Assembly (NCBI GenBank): GCA_964007475.1
Contig: OZ023273.1
Location: 1,302,001-1,366,000 of the forward strand
DNA: 64,000 nucleotides
From: Hybos culiciformis
Lineage: Eukaryota > Arthropoda > Insecta > Diptera > Hybotidae
Direction of reading: 5' to 3'
The translations under genes and the position numbers were made by a program. Within the stretch, counting starts at the first letter, position 1, and every line of letters starts with the position of its first letter. This document shows positions 12,996-25,300 of this stretch, in pieces. The notes beneath the pieces are model-generated. The model made no database searches. It saw only the letters and a list, made by a program, of their open reading frames with translations, and was not told the origin of the DNA.

Positions 12996-15900
12996 TTTAT
13001 GTTTAATACTATATAGAAGCCGGATAGTTCTCAAATTTTCTGAAAAAATAATGACTTTTATCAAATTCGAAATGATAATTTCCCAAAAATCTGTTTCTTA
13101 CTTTGGTAATGTATAAAACTATATGTATTTGAATAAATTAAATGGGTACATACTTTTCTTGAATATACATTTTATTATTGGTTAATACCAATAAAGAATC
13201 CAAAGAAGCAACTTAAAGTTTCTTTATACAATTTGAAAAAAAAAAAAAAAACGTAAATCTATGACGTGAATATTCAACTCTTTTACATCACCAGTTTTGT
13301 ATTCATAAAATATTTATACAATTGAAAAAAAAAAAAAAAACCAGAAAATTTCGGGATAATTTTAAAACTCTCACTCCATCTTTAGTTTAGAAATTCAATT
13401 TTAAGAGTAATATCTGCAAACATTTTTTTATCTCAAACCTGCGTTAAATTTAATTTTGAAATCTGCGCAAATTTTTTATCTCTCATTTGAAAAAAAAAAA
13501 AATTAAAATACTAAGGCCACAAAAACTTATCATATTTTCAATAGAAATTATTAAAATAATTATGCTTCAAGATATAGAATTAACTTTTCTTCATATAGGT
13601 ACATCCAATTTGAAGGCTTTTTGGAATCAAAGATTGAAGTTAATAATTTTCCAACTAGTTTCTAGTTTAAAAATAATCCAGTCTCTGAGACAAATATTGA
13701 ATAAACTATACATATATTCAAAAAATAAAGGAATAAAAATTTTAACTCAATCAAACAATCTAAAACAAGAGATCATTGGAACCCTACTTTGAGGCGCGAA
13801 AAATAATGATAAAAACACACCAAATGGGACAAGATTCGTCTGCAATTATCGTCCTACCTACAGTATTATAGAAGAGTGTATCTTTTACACAAAATTTCCC
13901 GAAAAAAAGCTTTAAGAGAACTTTACAGCATACAAAAAAAAAAAAAAAATAAAGAAACTTTCATTAAAATACAAAAAATCATGTAAATTTTTAGAGATGC
14001 TCCAAAAAAAAAAGACAAAAAATTTTTTTGTAGAGAATAAAAACAAATCTAATAGATTCTGTAAGAACTTCTGATGATTTGATAAAATTTCATGAATTAA
14101 AAGCTACAATGTAGATAAAAAGAAAACAGTAGAACCGAAAAAACAAAAAAACTTAAAGGATTTTTTTTTTGTTTTTTTTTTTTTGATAATGTTTATGGTC
14201 CAAAATTCTTCAGTTATGTTGCAGAGTTCAATAAGTAACGGCGACGGTGGCTCTGTAATTATATATTTTTTTCAATGTTCGTCGGATTTTTTGAATAAGC
14301 TTTTTTTTTTTTAATTTTAAAAATCGCAGACATTTAGTTGGAGGGAAAATATATACAAATTTATTTTTTTTTTTGTAATTTTTGTTTCAAATTTAATAGG
14401 TCAGTCATTTTTGAGATATATATAAATAAGATTTTGAGGAAAAATCAACTTGAAATATAAAAATAATTATATATTAAAGAAAATAAATTAATAATTTTAA
14501 GTTTTTCTTTTGTGATATAAAGCTTTGAAGTTATTTTGAATATCTTGAACTGTGTTTTGAAGATAAATGATATTGTTATTTTAATTTTATAATTCCGTTT
14601 TCTTTAAAATTTGTTTGCCTTCAAACCTTTCTATACGCACAATTTTGCGTAGTAACAGAGATCAGAGAAAGTCCAAAATATTAGCAATCTCTTAGTTAGG
14701 TGGAACACTTTTTAATTAAATGTTATGTGTATATAAATTAGTACCATCAACACATAAGATTCAAGAAAAGAGATTTCCTAATTTAAATATGTGCCTTCAA
14801 GACATATAGTTGAATATTTGTTTACTCGAATTCCTTTCTAATATCAAACATTAAGATAAGCATTTGAGTCTCGCTCATCAACGATAATAAATCTCCTTTC
14901 ACAAATCCTCTACTATTTAAAATCCATCAGGTATACTTCAACCAATAATTTGGCCAAAAATATTTTTTAAACCCAGTAAAAAAATCAAAAAAAAAAAATC
15001 AAAGTTCTTTGACACGCATATTTGAAATTCATTTGTATATACACAATATACACATTTATGAATAAATCAAATCTAAAAATAATCAGAAAAGTCCGAAAAG
15101 AAAAAACAAAATAAAATAAAATAAAATAAAATAAATTGTGAAAGAAAAAAAAAATATGCGATTTTTTTTTTTTTTTCAAAAGCAAACACAAAGCCAAAGA
15201 ACACACAAAAAAGGACCATGGATTAACAGTGTGTCAACAAGGATTTTTACCAGTGTAATAAAACAATAAAAAAAAAACAACAACAACAACAAGAGCAGCA
15301 TCAAAAAGAACAACAAAGCAAAGCTTGTATATTATATTTTTATATTATTTTTTTTTTTTTAACTTTGTGTACAGAAATTTTTCGAGAATTAATTTTTTTT
15401 TTTGAATGAAAAGAACAAAAACGAAAAAAACGAAAAAACAAAAAATTTTTTAAAAGGATTTAGAAAATAAAAAAAAAAATAAATAAGAATCCTCCATGTG
15501 TGGTTCAAGTACACTACATAAAAATAAATAAATAAACATAAAAAAAAAGACAACAATAAATTGAAAAAAAAAAAAAACAAAAAAGCGTTCATATAAAAAT
15601 TTCATATCCTTGAAAATAAAAAGGAGCATAAAAAAAAAAATGTAATAAATATACTTTTTATTAATAAAAAAAAAAAAGAGTGCAGGAAGAAAAATTTTTT
15701 TTTTTTATTTTCTTATACTATACAAATATAATATACTAGATTATTTACATGCATATTATATATAATAATACAAAAACTAAAAATATTTTTCTAAAATTCT
15801 CTATTACCATAATTTTAATTTCCTTTAAAAGCCTAATTCTTTAATACTAACATGCTAGTTACATGGCGGCAGAAATTTATAGTAATTTCCATCAAAATAA

Positions 15901-17367
15901 TGAAAATATTTTAGTTATTAATTTTTTTTTATTTCAATTTCATTAGTATAAAATTATATCAGTACAAGTAATTAAAATTCAGACGTGATCATTTACTAGA
16001 AAGGAATGATGAAAAAGGAATCCAGACTCTTATATACACCACAATTTTTTCAATCATAAATTATTGTGAATTTTTAATAGGATTTCATCCTTAACAGGCC
16101 ACTAGATGGTTATTTACTCCGTTTTGATTTTAGACGAAAGAAAAAATTTTAAGTGTGGTGAACAAAGTTGTCTTTTTTTTTCTTAAGATTTGAGACGTTT
16201 GAGATATTTGCAAAATGTTTTTTTACGAAAAAAAAAAGATTTACAATTAATAAAAATATATAAAGAACAAAAATACAATTTCATTCAACTCAGTTTCTTC
16301 TCGCTTGCATTGGAGGTCTAAAGCGAGCTTAATTCATTAAAATTGATAAAAATTGACGAAAAATGTTTTTATTTTTTTTGTAGCCTAAAGGACAAGAAAT
16401 TTTGGTTTTGTAAGAAAAAATTTGAAAAAAACTACTTGGGAAAAATTCTTTTGATTATATTAAAATCGGCTACTTTTTTAAAAGTGAAGTAGAACATTTC
16501 TACGAATTGTCTATTTCACTCTAGTGCATTCTTAAGTTTTTCACTAAGAAATTCCTTATTATTGACTTTGTAACTTTAGCGCGTAAAAATTCTTATAGTA
16601 AGTATATATATGCTTAAGTTGCTTTCTAGACTGAAATCACTTTCGTCTTAATAAAAATGTCAATTTAAGAAGAAATTTTTTATATACAACGTATCTAATT
16701 AAATCGACCCTTCATCAAATAATTCACATTAATTAAAATCAAAATATATTATGTATATACATATAAAATTAAATCTCTTTAATTCAGAGCATCCAAAAAT
16801 AAATATTCTATTCACTCATATACATCATCATGTATTGTACTTAAATGTATATAATTTGTATAGTAAGAAGTATATATATGTATTTATATAGAAAATTGCA
16901 TAAATTATTTTTAATGAAATCATTTTTATTATTTTTTTTTATATATTTTGTACATGAAAATACTCCTGCATTAAATATATAAAATTTTGTTAGATCACGT
17001 GCAAGTATTCTATTTCAATAATTGTCCTTAAAAACTAATCCTATTCAAATTCTTGAATATTTTATCGAATTATCAAAGTAAATTATTAAATCCTTTTCCA
17101 AATACACACAATATATTCTTGAAAGAAAAAAAAGAGAAGGAAACAAAAAAAAAACAAAACTTTCTTCTTGTTAGATAATTTTAAATTCAAACCATGTCGC
17201 CACACCCGAAATTTTCATAAACTTTCCTATTAATGTAACATTCACCATTTCATTGTCAAATAATGTATACATGTATATACAACACACTATTCTTATGTAT
17301 ATTATAGTCCTGGCGTTAATATAAAATTTTGCAAAAGCAAAAAAAATTACACTAAATTTATGAAAAA

Positions 17368-17423
<56 letters not shown>

Positions 17424-20400
17424 AGAAGAGTAGAAGTCTATATTGCAAGAGTAAAAAAAAGCACACACAGAACATAAGTGGGTTTCAATAACATCTTCAT
17501 TTCCTTAAAACTTGTTCAACATTAGTATATGGACAACATTACATATAGGAAAAAATTTATTACTTTAATTTCATATAGTTGTTAAATATTATATTATTAT
17601 AGAGAAAATCCAATTACATTTTATATATATTAAAGTTATTGTTAAAAAAAAAACGCTGAGGGATGATAATAACTATAATTGTTGATGATATTGTCATAAC
17701 AAAAAAAAAATAAATAAAAGTGTAACTTTTTTTAACAAAAGCATTTCGGATAAAAATTATAAAAATCTTGCAAATAAACAAGCCACATAACATCAACAAA
17801 CACAACAAATGCGAACCATTATCCTAAAAAAATAAAATAGAAAGCAAAGTTCACCTTAAAAAAATATACGCACAAAAAATATTTAATTTATTTAAGTGCG
17901 TACAGATGATTTCAATCAATATTTTTAATCAAGGACCAAAAAATAAAAATAGGCCTTAGTTTTTAACGAAAGATCTTACTTTAAAAAAAAATATATATCA
18001 AAAATCAATTTCCTGTGCTCCATTTTTTTTTTCTATATATTAAATGTTTTATTGATTTTTTTGACATGAAATATTAATATTAATAACATTTCAAAACATA
18101 AAATATTTATTTTAAAATAAAAAAAAAATTTCATTTATTTTAATTTTTCCTAAAAAGTAAACGTCCTTATAATTTGTACTATGTACGTATTTACTTAGAT
18201 GTTCCACATTCACACACACATTATATAATATTACCTTACTTGATATTTACTCGACAAATATTTCCTTCTTGTGAAAATAAATACAATTTGCTTAATTGTG
18301 TGGTTGTCAACTTCGTGATTAAAAAAAAAAGTTACCACAACTGTGAACTAAACACATGTACGAATAACTTAATGTACAAAATGTCGTATTTAAAAAAAAA
18401 AAAGAAAAAGAAAATAGAAAATATAAAGTAAGTCTCCATTTAATATTTCAAAATAAAAATTAAAAAATAATGCATACATAACATATGATGATCAAATTCT
18501 ATTTTGTAGTTAAACAAGTTAATAATTATATGGTCATCGCATTAACATTATATACTTGAGAAAGAAAGAATGTTAGCAACAACATTATGTTATTTAGAAG
18601 AATAGAATTAAATCCTATAATAATTATTAGAATTTTAAGCACTTTTTTTAGACATTTGATGTAAACAAAGCGAATTTCAAATATTGTATTTGTGTTACCC
18701 AACAATTGTTCGATAGCTTGCAAGTAACTAAGTCTTTGAATATACTACACTTTAAACTGAGATACTGGAATTATATTTAACGAACAAACTCAATAGCCAC
18801 TTAAGCAAACTACAATATATTATACTTTTGCCTATTTGATGAGCAGACGCTGCTAACATGAATATATGAAGAAAAAAAATAAAGGACAATAGGAAATGTC
18901 CATAAAAAAAAAATTCCGGTTATCCTGTTATAATTTTTAGTCTTTCTTCGTTCGTATTATATGAAGACAAATAATATGTGAAATATAAAAATTTTTGCTT
19001 ATTACATTTTCATAAAGTTTTTCATCTCTCAACTCTGGTAAAAACTTATATTTTCATAAAATATGTATGAAAGATGTATAAATTTTCTAGTTCTATTTTT
19101 TTTTTTCTGCTGTCTTGTGCTTGGCAAAATTCATCCTTGTAAGAAATTCATCCTTGTAAATAACTTCTTTTTTTTCTTCATTTTAATTTTTTATTTTATT
19201 TTTTTTTTTATGAATTCGTCTTTAATCAAAGAGTAAGGAAGGAAATAATGTGCAATTTATTATTTTTTTCAAGCTTATTTTTTTTAAAGTATGTACAATG
19301 TACAAAAAAAAAAGCTTCAAATTAAGATTTGATTTGCGACAGACTATAGTATATATATATATATTACTATATAGATTTATTAAACTCATTATAAAAGTCC
19401 TTAGTTCGTGAAAAATGAGAATAAATTTACGATTTAAATAGATTCTAAATTTATATTGAAAAAGATCTTTAATGTTATACAGAACGAATAATTCTTAATT
19501 TGAATAATTTTAAATTAAGCAAAAGAAGTTCATTCATAGATTAACCAAATAATTGATTATCATTGGCTCTTTGACTAAATTCCAAAATATAACAATTTTT
19601 CATGTTCAAATAATATTTGTAAAACATATGCGGTTAAACCATTTAAATTTGTATAACATAAAATCAAAAATAGGGTATTATGCAAAGATTGTGTTTTTCA
19701 TTTAAAATAACTAAAAATTTTAATGTGCCTTGCCTAGAACTACATACATATGCATATATATATAATATATATGTATTTAATGCTATAAGCTAACTAAATA
19801 AATGTTATCTCTTTTGCCCTTTTTTATAGTAACAATAGTTAATTCAGTAAATGTTAACACTTTTTACAAATATATTTAAAATGTATCTGTTTTTGTAAAC
19901 GATGAAATTTATTTATAATGTTTAAACAAAAAAATTTTATACATAAATCGGTAAGCACTTATCTCGCGCATTGATTCTCTATCAAAATAGGTATAAATTT
20001 ATTATAATATATGTACATCAAATAAACGTGAATTCATGTTTTTATATATTCCAATTCAAGTCTCAACCGATTGTTTTGAAATTTCCGGGCAGGGATCATT
20101 ATAGAATTATTATAACATTGAACGGCGGTTCCTTTCAATTTACTTATCGTCTCACTATCGTCTCACTATGTTTCGACCAAAATTTTATATATATCATAAG
20201 GAAAAGAAATGAAACGTTTTCAATAATCACGATTTCTGTCCACCTTAATACCAACATAAATCTGTTAAACTATATGCTTCTAATATATGTATATAACATG
20301 AATAATTTACATAATTTCTATGTACATATTAATATATAAGTATAATAAATATTTTGTTATTCCAAATTTTTATGCGTTTATGTGATTTATAATTTTTATT

Positions 20401-22261
20401 TAAATTAAGTCTACATATAATAAATAGAAATGAACATTACATAATCTTTGACATTATGTGTGAAATGTATTTTAAAATTTCATTGACAGTTGCTGAGAGT
20501 TTTAACTGGAATATAACCACTTGAAGTTTCGTGGGGAATTCAATTTTTATGTATTTTTTTTTTAATTTTATTTTATTCAATAAAATATCGTATCTTCAAT
20601 AATTAAAAAAATCACTTATCTAAAAGATTAAAAATAATGCATAATTTAATTGAAATATCATGTGTGCGGTTTTAACAAATAAACTCAAATTTTGGAAAAT
20701 GATTGAGAAAGAGAATATAATAATATTAAAGGTACTTTTATTGGAACAATTTGAACAAGAGTAATGGTAATCGGTAATGTTGAAATGTTATTCTATACAC
20801 CATAGTCTAATAGAGAGCTAATTATGAATTAAACAAAAAATATTTTAGCAATTATTTTATTTTATCCAACTGTCCCAACAATTATCATCAGGATTTACAA
20901 ATATTTTAGTTTCTTGGTTAAAGTGTGTATACCAGACAAACCTTTCTTTTTCGTTATTGCTATATATGCCATGTCAATTTAGTTCACTAAAACATCCAAT
21001 CTGAAAGTATTAAATCAGAGTAACCGTATTAATTATACCATAGACCCATAAATAAAATATTATATAAAGTTATATCATCGATATTATATAGAGGTGTTCC
21101 GATAGTACGAGAATAATAAAACCATCTTCATTGAAAATAGTAGATCTTTCGTCCATCGCCTGTTTAATGGTTTTTTTTTTATATTTTTTAATCTAGAAAA
21201 TTATTCTTTCCTGCAAAAATTGAAATTTTTCTAATAAATATTAAAAAAAAAAAAATAGTTTTATATAATCTTTTATTTTATTATGTTATTATATAATTGA
21301 ATTATGCATTATTATACCTATAATACATAAAAATATAGAAATGAAAAACTATTCGCATAATATTTATTTTTTTTTTTGTGGTCATCCTCCTCTATAGTTT
21401 AACATTCATAATTATAATGTTAACATGAAAAAAAAAAATATTTAATTTTCCCCAAAATTGAATATAAAACTCTAAATTTATGTATAAATTTATTTTTTAT
21501 TTCTTTTTTAGATTTTTAGATGAATGAATAAATAAAATTTAAAAACGTAAAAACAATTAAAATAACTAATATATAAATATATATATTATAATTTATGCAT
21601 CTGACAGATATTTCAATTAATTTTGATGTTATATTGAGTTTTATCTCAAATATTTTAATTTTTTTTTTTTTTAATTAATCAGTTGTCCGCAGCATCTCGA
21701 TACAAATAAAAAAAATTTTGAGTGATTTTTACAAAAAAAAAAAACCAAACATAAAATTATTAGATTTTGAATGAAATAAAAATAAAAATGTAAACAAAAA
21801 CTACAAATTTATAAATAACATATAAACTATATATGAAATAATGTCATCGCAATTGAATATTATTTTGAAAATAATTTATAACTAAAAATTTAATTAAAAA
21901 AAAAAAAAAACTTTACAAAATGATTTCAAATGAAAAATATAAATTTTCAGAAAATATATAAATTAAAGTTTAAACACAGATTTTCTATACAAAAAAAAAA
22001 TTGTTTCAAATTAAATTTTAATTTTGTCGTTTTTTAAACCAAGAGCATTAAAATTATCAATTTTACATATAAAGTGCAATTTTTTTCATTAATTTTTTTT
22101 TATATATTATAAATATGTATGTTTATAGTATAAATGATGCCCTTAAAATTTATACAAAAATTAGTTCACTAGAAAAAATATAAATATAAATATATAAATA
22201 ATAATAACATTAATATTAAAAAAAAATAATAAATAAATATATAATATTTATTATTCAGAGA
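12996..22261. other. AT-rich upstream flank of beat, no gene recognised
   Basis: This 9.3-kb stretch before exon 1 contains long A and T runs, an AAAATAAAAT-type run near 15110-15135, a TA microsatellite (17373-17421) and a tandem CGTCTCACTAT pair near 20145-20167 inside a slightly GC-richer patch (20055-20170). It probably includes the promoter and any non-coding 5' exon of the beat gene, but I cannot locate either. Confidence 0.6.
17373..17421. repeat. TA dinucleotide microsatellite
   Basis: An uninterrupted run of about 49 bases of alternating T and A. Confidence 0.95.
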
Positions 22262-22331
22262 ATGAATAAAATAAAAAATTTATTCACAATAATGGATTAT
22301 TGGCTTCATTTCATTTTGATTGGATTAATGG
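22262..22331 (+). CDS. beat: beat exon 1: start codon and signal peptide
   Basis: ATG at 22262 opens 23 codons plus one base, then a consensus donor GTAAGT at 22332. The hydrophobic run around YWLHFILIGLMG looks like a signal-peptide core, and the phase (1) matches exon 2 exactly. A second in-frame ATG at 22292 (MDYWLHF) would give a shorter signal peptide; I prefer the first because it supplies a Lys-containing n-region, but either is possible. TTATTATTCAG just before the ATG could be a splice acceptor, so a non-coding 5' exon may lie further upstream. There is no homology evidence for this exon because signal peptides diverge fast; the call rests on phase, donor and composition. Confidence 0.72.
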
Positions 22332-25300
22332 GTAAGTATTATTTTGTGCAAATAAAAAAAAATAAATAAAGATTTTTATGAATTGGATTTTATACGTATA
22401 TATATAACTCAATAATGTGTTGTTATTGTTATTAATCAAAAAAAAAAAATTTTTCATTTAATTTCGAATATAATATATGTATGCAACGAAGAGCACTTGG
22501 ATAGGGCCAACATACTTTCAATATTGTTTGTTCAAATTTTTTTATATAGTTTTTAAGTTTTTCATTTTCTCATCCCCTTTTTTAATGCCGGGTTGGGTTA
22601 GAAATTCCAGAAATGCAATTTGAAAGGCAATTTAATGTAGATACTATTAGCATTTTCAATTTTGACTCTGCGATGAGGGGAAAGTAGTACGCAAAATCGT
22701 CTCAGAAAACTAAAAAAATATAACCGACATTGTGGCACTTGAATAGGGCATCATTTATACAATGTATACGAAAATATGTTGACCCTAACCAAGTGCTGTG
22801 GGGTGTACATAATAATAAAAGCAAAATAATTTAATCTTGTATTTTTTACAAATGATAAAAAGGATAAATAAATTTAAAAATTTTATATGAATTAAAAATT
22901 TATTTTTTTTTTTGTTCTTGGGTATTTTTTCTCGTACAATTTTTTGTCATTAACATTTCTTGTCCCAAACCGCAATGATTGATTTTTTTTTTTTTTTTTT
23001 ACTATGACAGATGATTTTTGACACTTTTTACATCGCAACGAAGAAAAGTATGTAAAAAAATTACGTTAAGAATTATAATTGGCTTTCTACTCGCTTTCAA
23101 AATGGTAAAAATCACTTCGACACGTATATTTAAAAGTTCAAAATCTTTTGTTTTATATGAAGGGGCGCTCTGAATACAAAAAAAAATATGAAAATATGAA
23201 AAAGTGTTTGAAAATGATTAACACAACGACTGTTTTTCTAAATACAAAATCCTTTAAAAAGAATTTATATATTATCAAACCTGAGTGTTGCAGTGATTTA
23301 TGCAATACTTAGACGGTTCGAAACCTAACTGAAACAAATCTTAAACATTTGCTTCCTTCAGTATTTCATTCTGCGCCGCAGTATCTTTTGTCATTAACAT
23401 ACAATAAATGGTAAAACACAAGCATAGTCTTGCCGCATAACACTCTTTACTTCATGCGAGTACATACGCTATCGGATAGTAAATGAGAAAGCCGATGAAA
23501 ATTTAAAGAAATTGATGCTCCATGCTTTTGATGGTATACTTTTTCATAATGTCGAGCCTATGTCGAACCATGACGAAAAAGATTCAAAGGCAAAAGGAGA
23601 TTTATTTATTTATTTATTTATTTCAAATGCTTAATACAAGCGAATAAAAATATAATGATATTAAAATTAAATATATATACAATTAATTTAATAAGGGATG
23701 TAAAAATATATACAAATCAGTAATATTTACTATTAAATAATGTACCACTTAGTTTGAATTATTTAAAATAGTATGATAAAATTTACTTTTAAAAGAAGGA
23801 CTTTCGAAAACGTATAACTGAAGCAGGAATTGGTATCGGTTATAAATCTTGAATAGGGAGTTAAGTGGGCTATATTGACCATAATTGGTTCTGGAAAATT
23901 GAATACAAATGACATCAAAATTTCTAAGACTTCTTGAGGGCACATTGAAAAATAAGTTAGACATTAAACAGCTACTTGTCGTTTGTCCTTCGATGACTTT
24001 ATGGATAAAGCTGAACGACAAATAAGCTCTTCTATTCTCCAGACTTGGGAAATTTAGAAGTGGAAGTCTGTGAGTGTATGGAGGTAAATTCAAATTATCC
24101 TGCCAATTAAGGCGCCTTAAAGCGAAGATTGGAAAAAGATCCAAATTAAATGTTTCTCGAAATTGTAGAATTTATAACCTTTAATTATTCAATAAATATA
24201 AAAAATAATTTCTTTAACAATAAAAAATTTTCAAAAAAAAAATAAAAGTAAAATTAAAATAATATTATTATTATTATTTTATCTTTATTTTCAATTAAAT
24301 ATACAGCCTCTTAATGTCTACTTTAATTTTTGTAGACTTAAATCTAAATTCATATGACTTTGACATTATTGCCTTGTACGAGCCTTTCAAAATACAAAAA
24401 AACCAAAAACAAAAAACAAAAAAATAATTAACTTCAACAGTACACAAAAAAAAAAGAAATATAAAAAAAAAAGAAAGAAAAATTTTCATTTTTTTTATAT
24501 TCAAAAGTTAATCAACTAAAAATAATTTTTAACATCGGCGCTTTCTAAATCCTAAAGGAATAAAGTTATTAAAATTCAATGAAAAGTAAAAAAAAAAATT
24601 TTTTTTTTTTAAGGTATATACTTTATGGTGTATTTTCTGTTCAACAAAAATAAAAAAAATTATAAAAATTAAAGGAATTATTATTATTTTATTCTTTATT
24701 CATTTAAGTGTAAAATTTCTCCTTTCTTTCGTAATTCAATTAATTTCATTTATTTTTTTATTTTTTCTTCAAAAAATAATTTTTATCTCATTTTTGAAAT
24801 AACAACAGAATGAGAAAATTTTCTTAAAATAACAATTTTTTGGTTTTAAACAAAAAAAAAAAAAATATCCTTAAGGATAAAATTTCAAAAAAAAAAAAAA
24901 ATGTTTATAATAATAACAAGAATAAGAATAATAATAATAAAAATAATAATAATAATGAAGAAGAAGAAAATACTGAAAGTCAAATATTGTCCTTCAATGA
25001 AATTTACCTTAATTTTGGAAAATTGTGAAAATTAAAAAAAAAAAAATAAAAATAACAATAATAATTTCCTTTCTTTCAATTTTGGGGTGAACAAAAAATT
25101 TTTTTTTTTTTTTTTGTACTTTTATTATTATTATTTTCTGTTTTGATTTTATTATTCTTTTAATTTAAATAATTCAGATATAAGAGAAATTATTTCGTTA
25201 TTGAGATTTTATAGAAAAAAAAAAAAAGAAAAAAATATATATATTGGAATGGGTCGTCCGTATAGTTAGCTATTAATGTAAATATTTCTATATAAGTATA

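Noticed and set aside
13487..13792. 101-codon plus-strand ORF
   Set aside because: Lys/Ile/Leu/Asn-rich translation that begins in a poly-A run, as expected of random AT-rich DNA; no motif, splice context or composition shift supports it.
15389..15592. Hydrophobic minus-strand ORF resembling a membrane protein
   Set aside because: The Phe/Leu runs come from A-rich DNA read on the other strand; no realistic loops or charged residues.
19971..20339. 122-codon plus-strand ORF
   Set aside because: The middle includes a tandem CGTCTCACTAT pair and a short GC-richer patch, but the rest is Ile/Tyr/Asn-rich random frame; more likely an eroded repeat than a gene.
24840..25028. Lys/Asn-rich ORF with Asn runs
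   Set aside because: Encoded by poly-A and AATAAT microsatellite; no independent sign of a gene.
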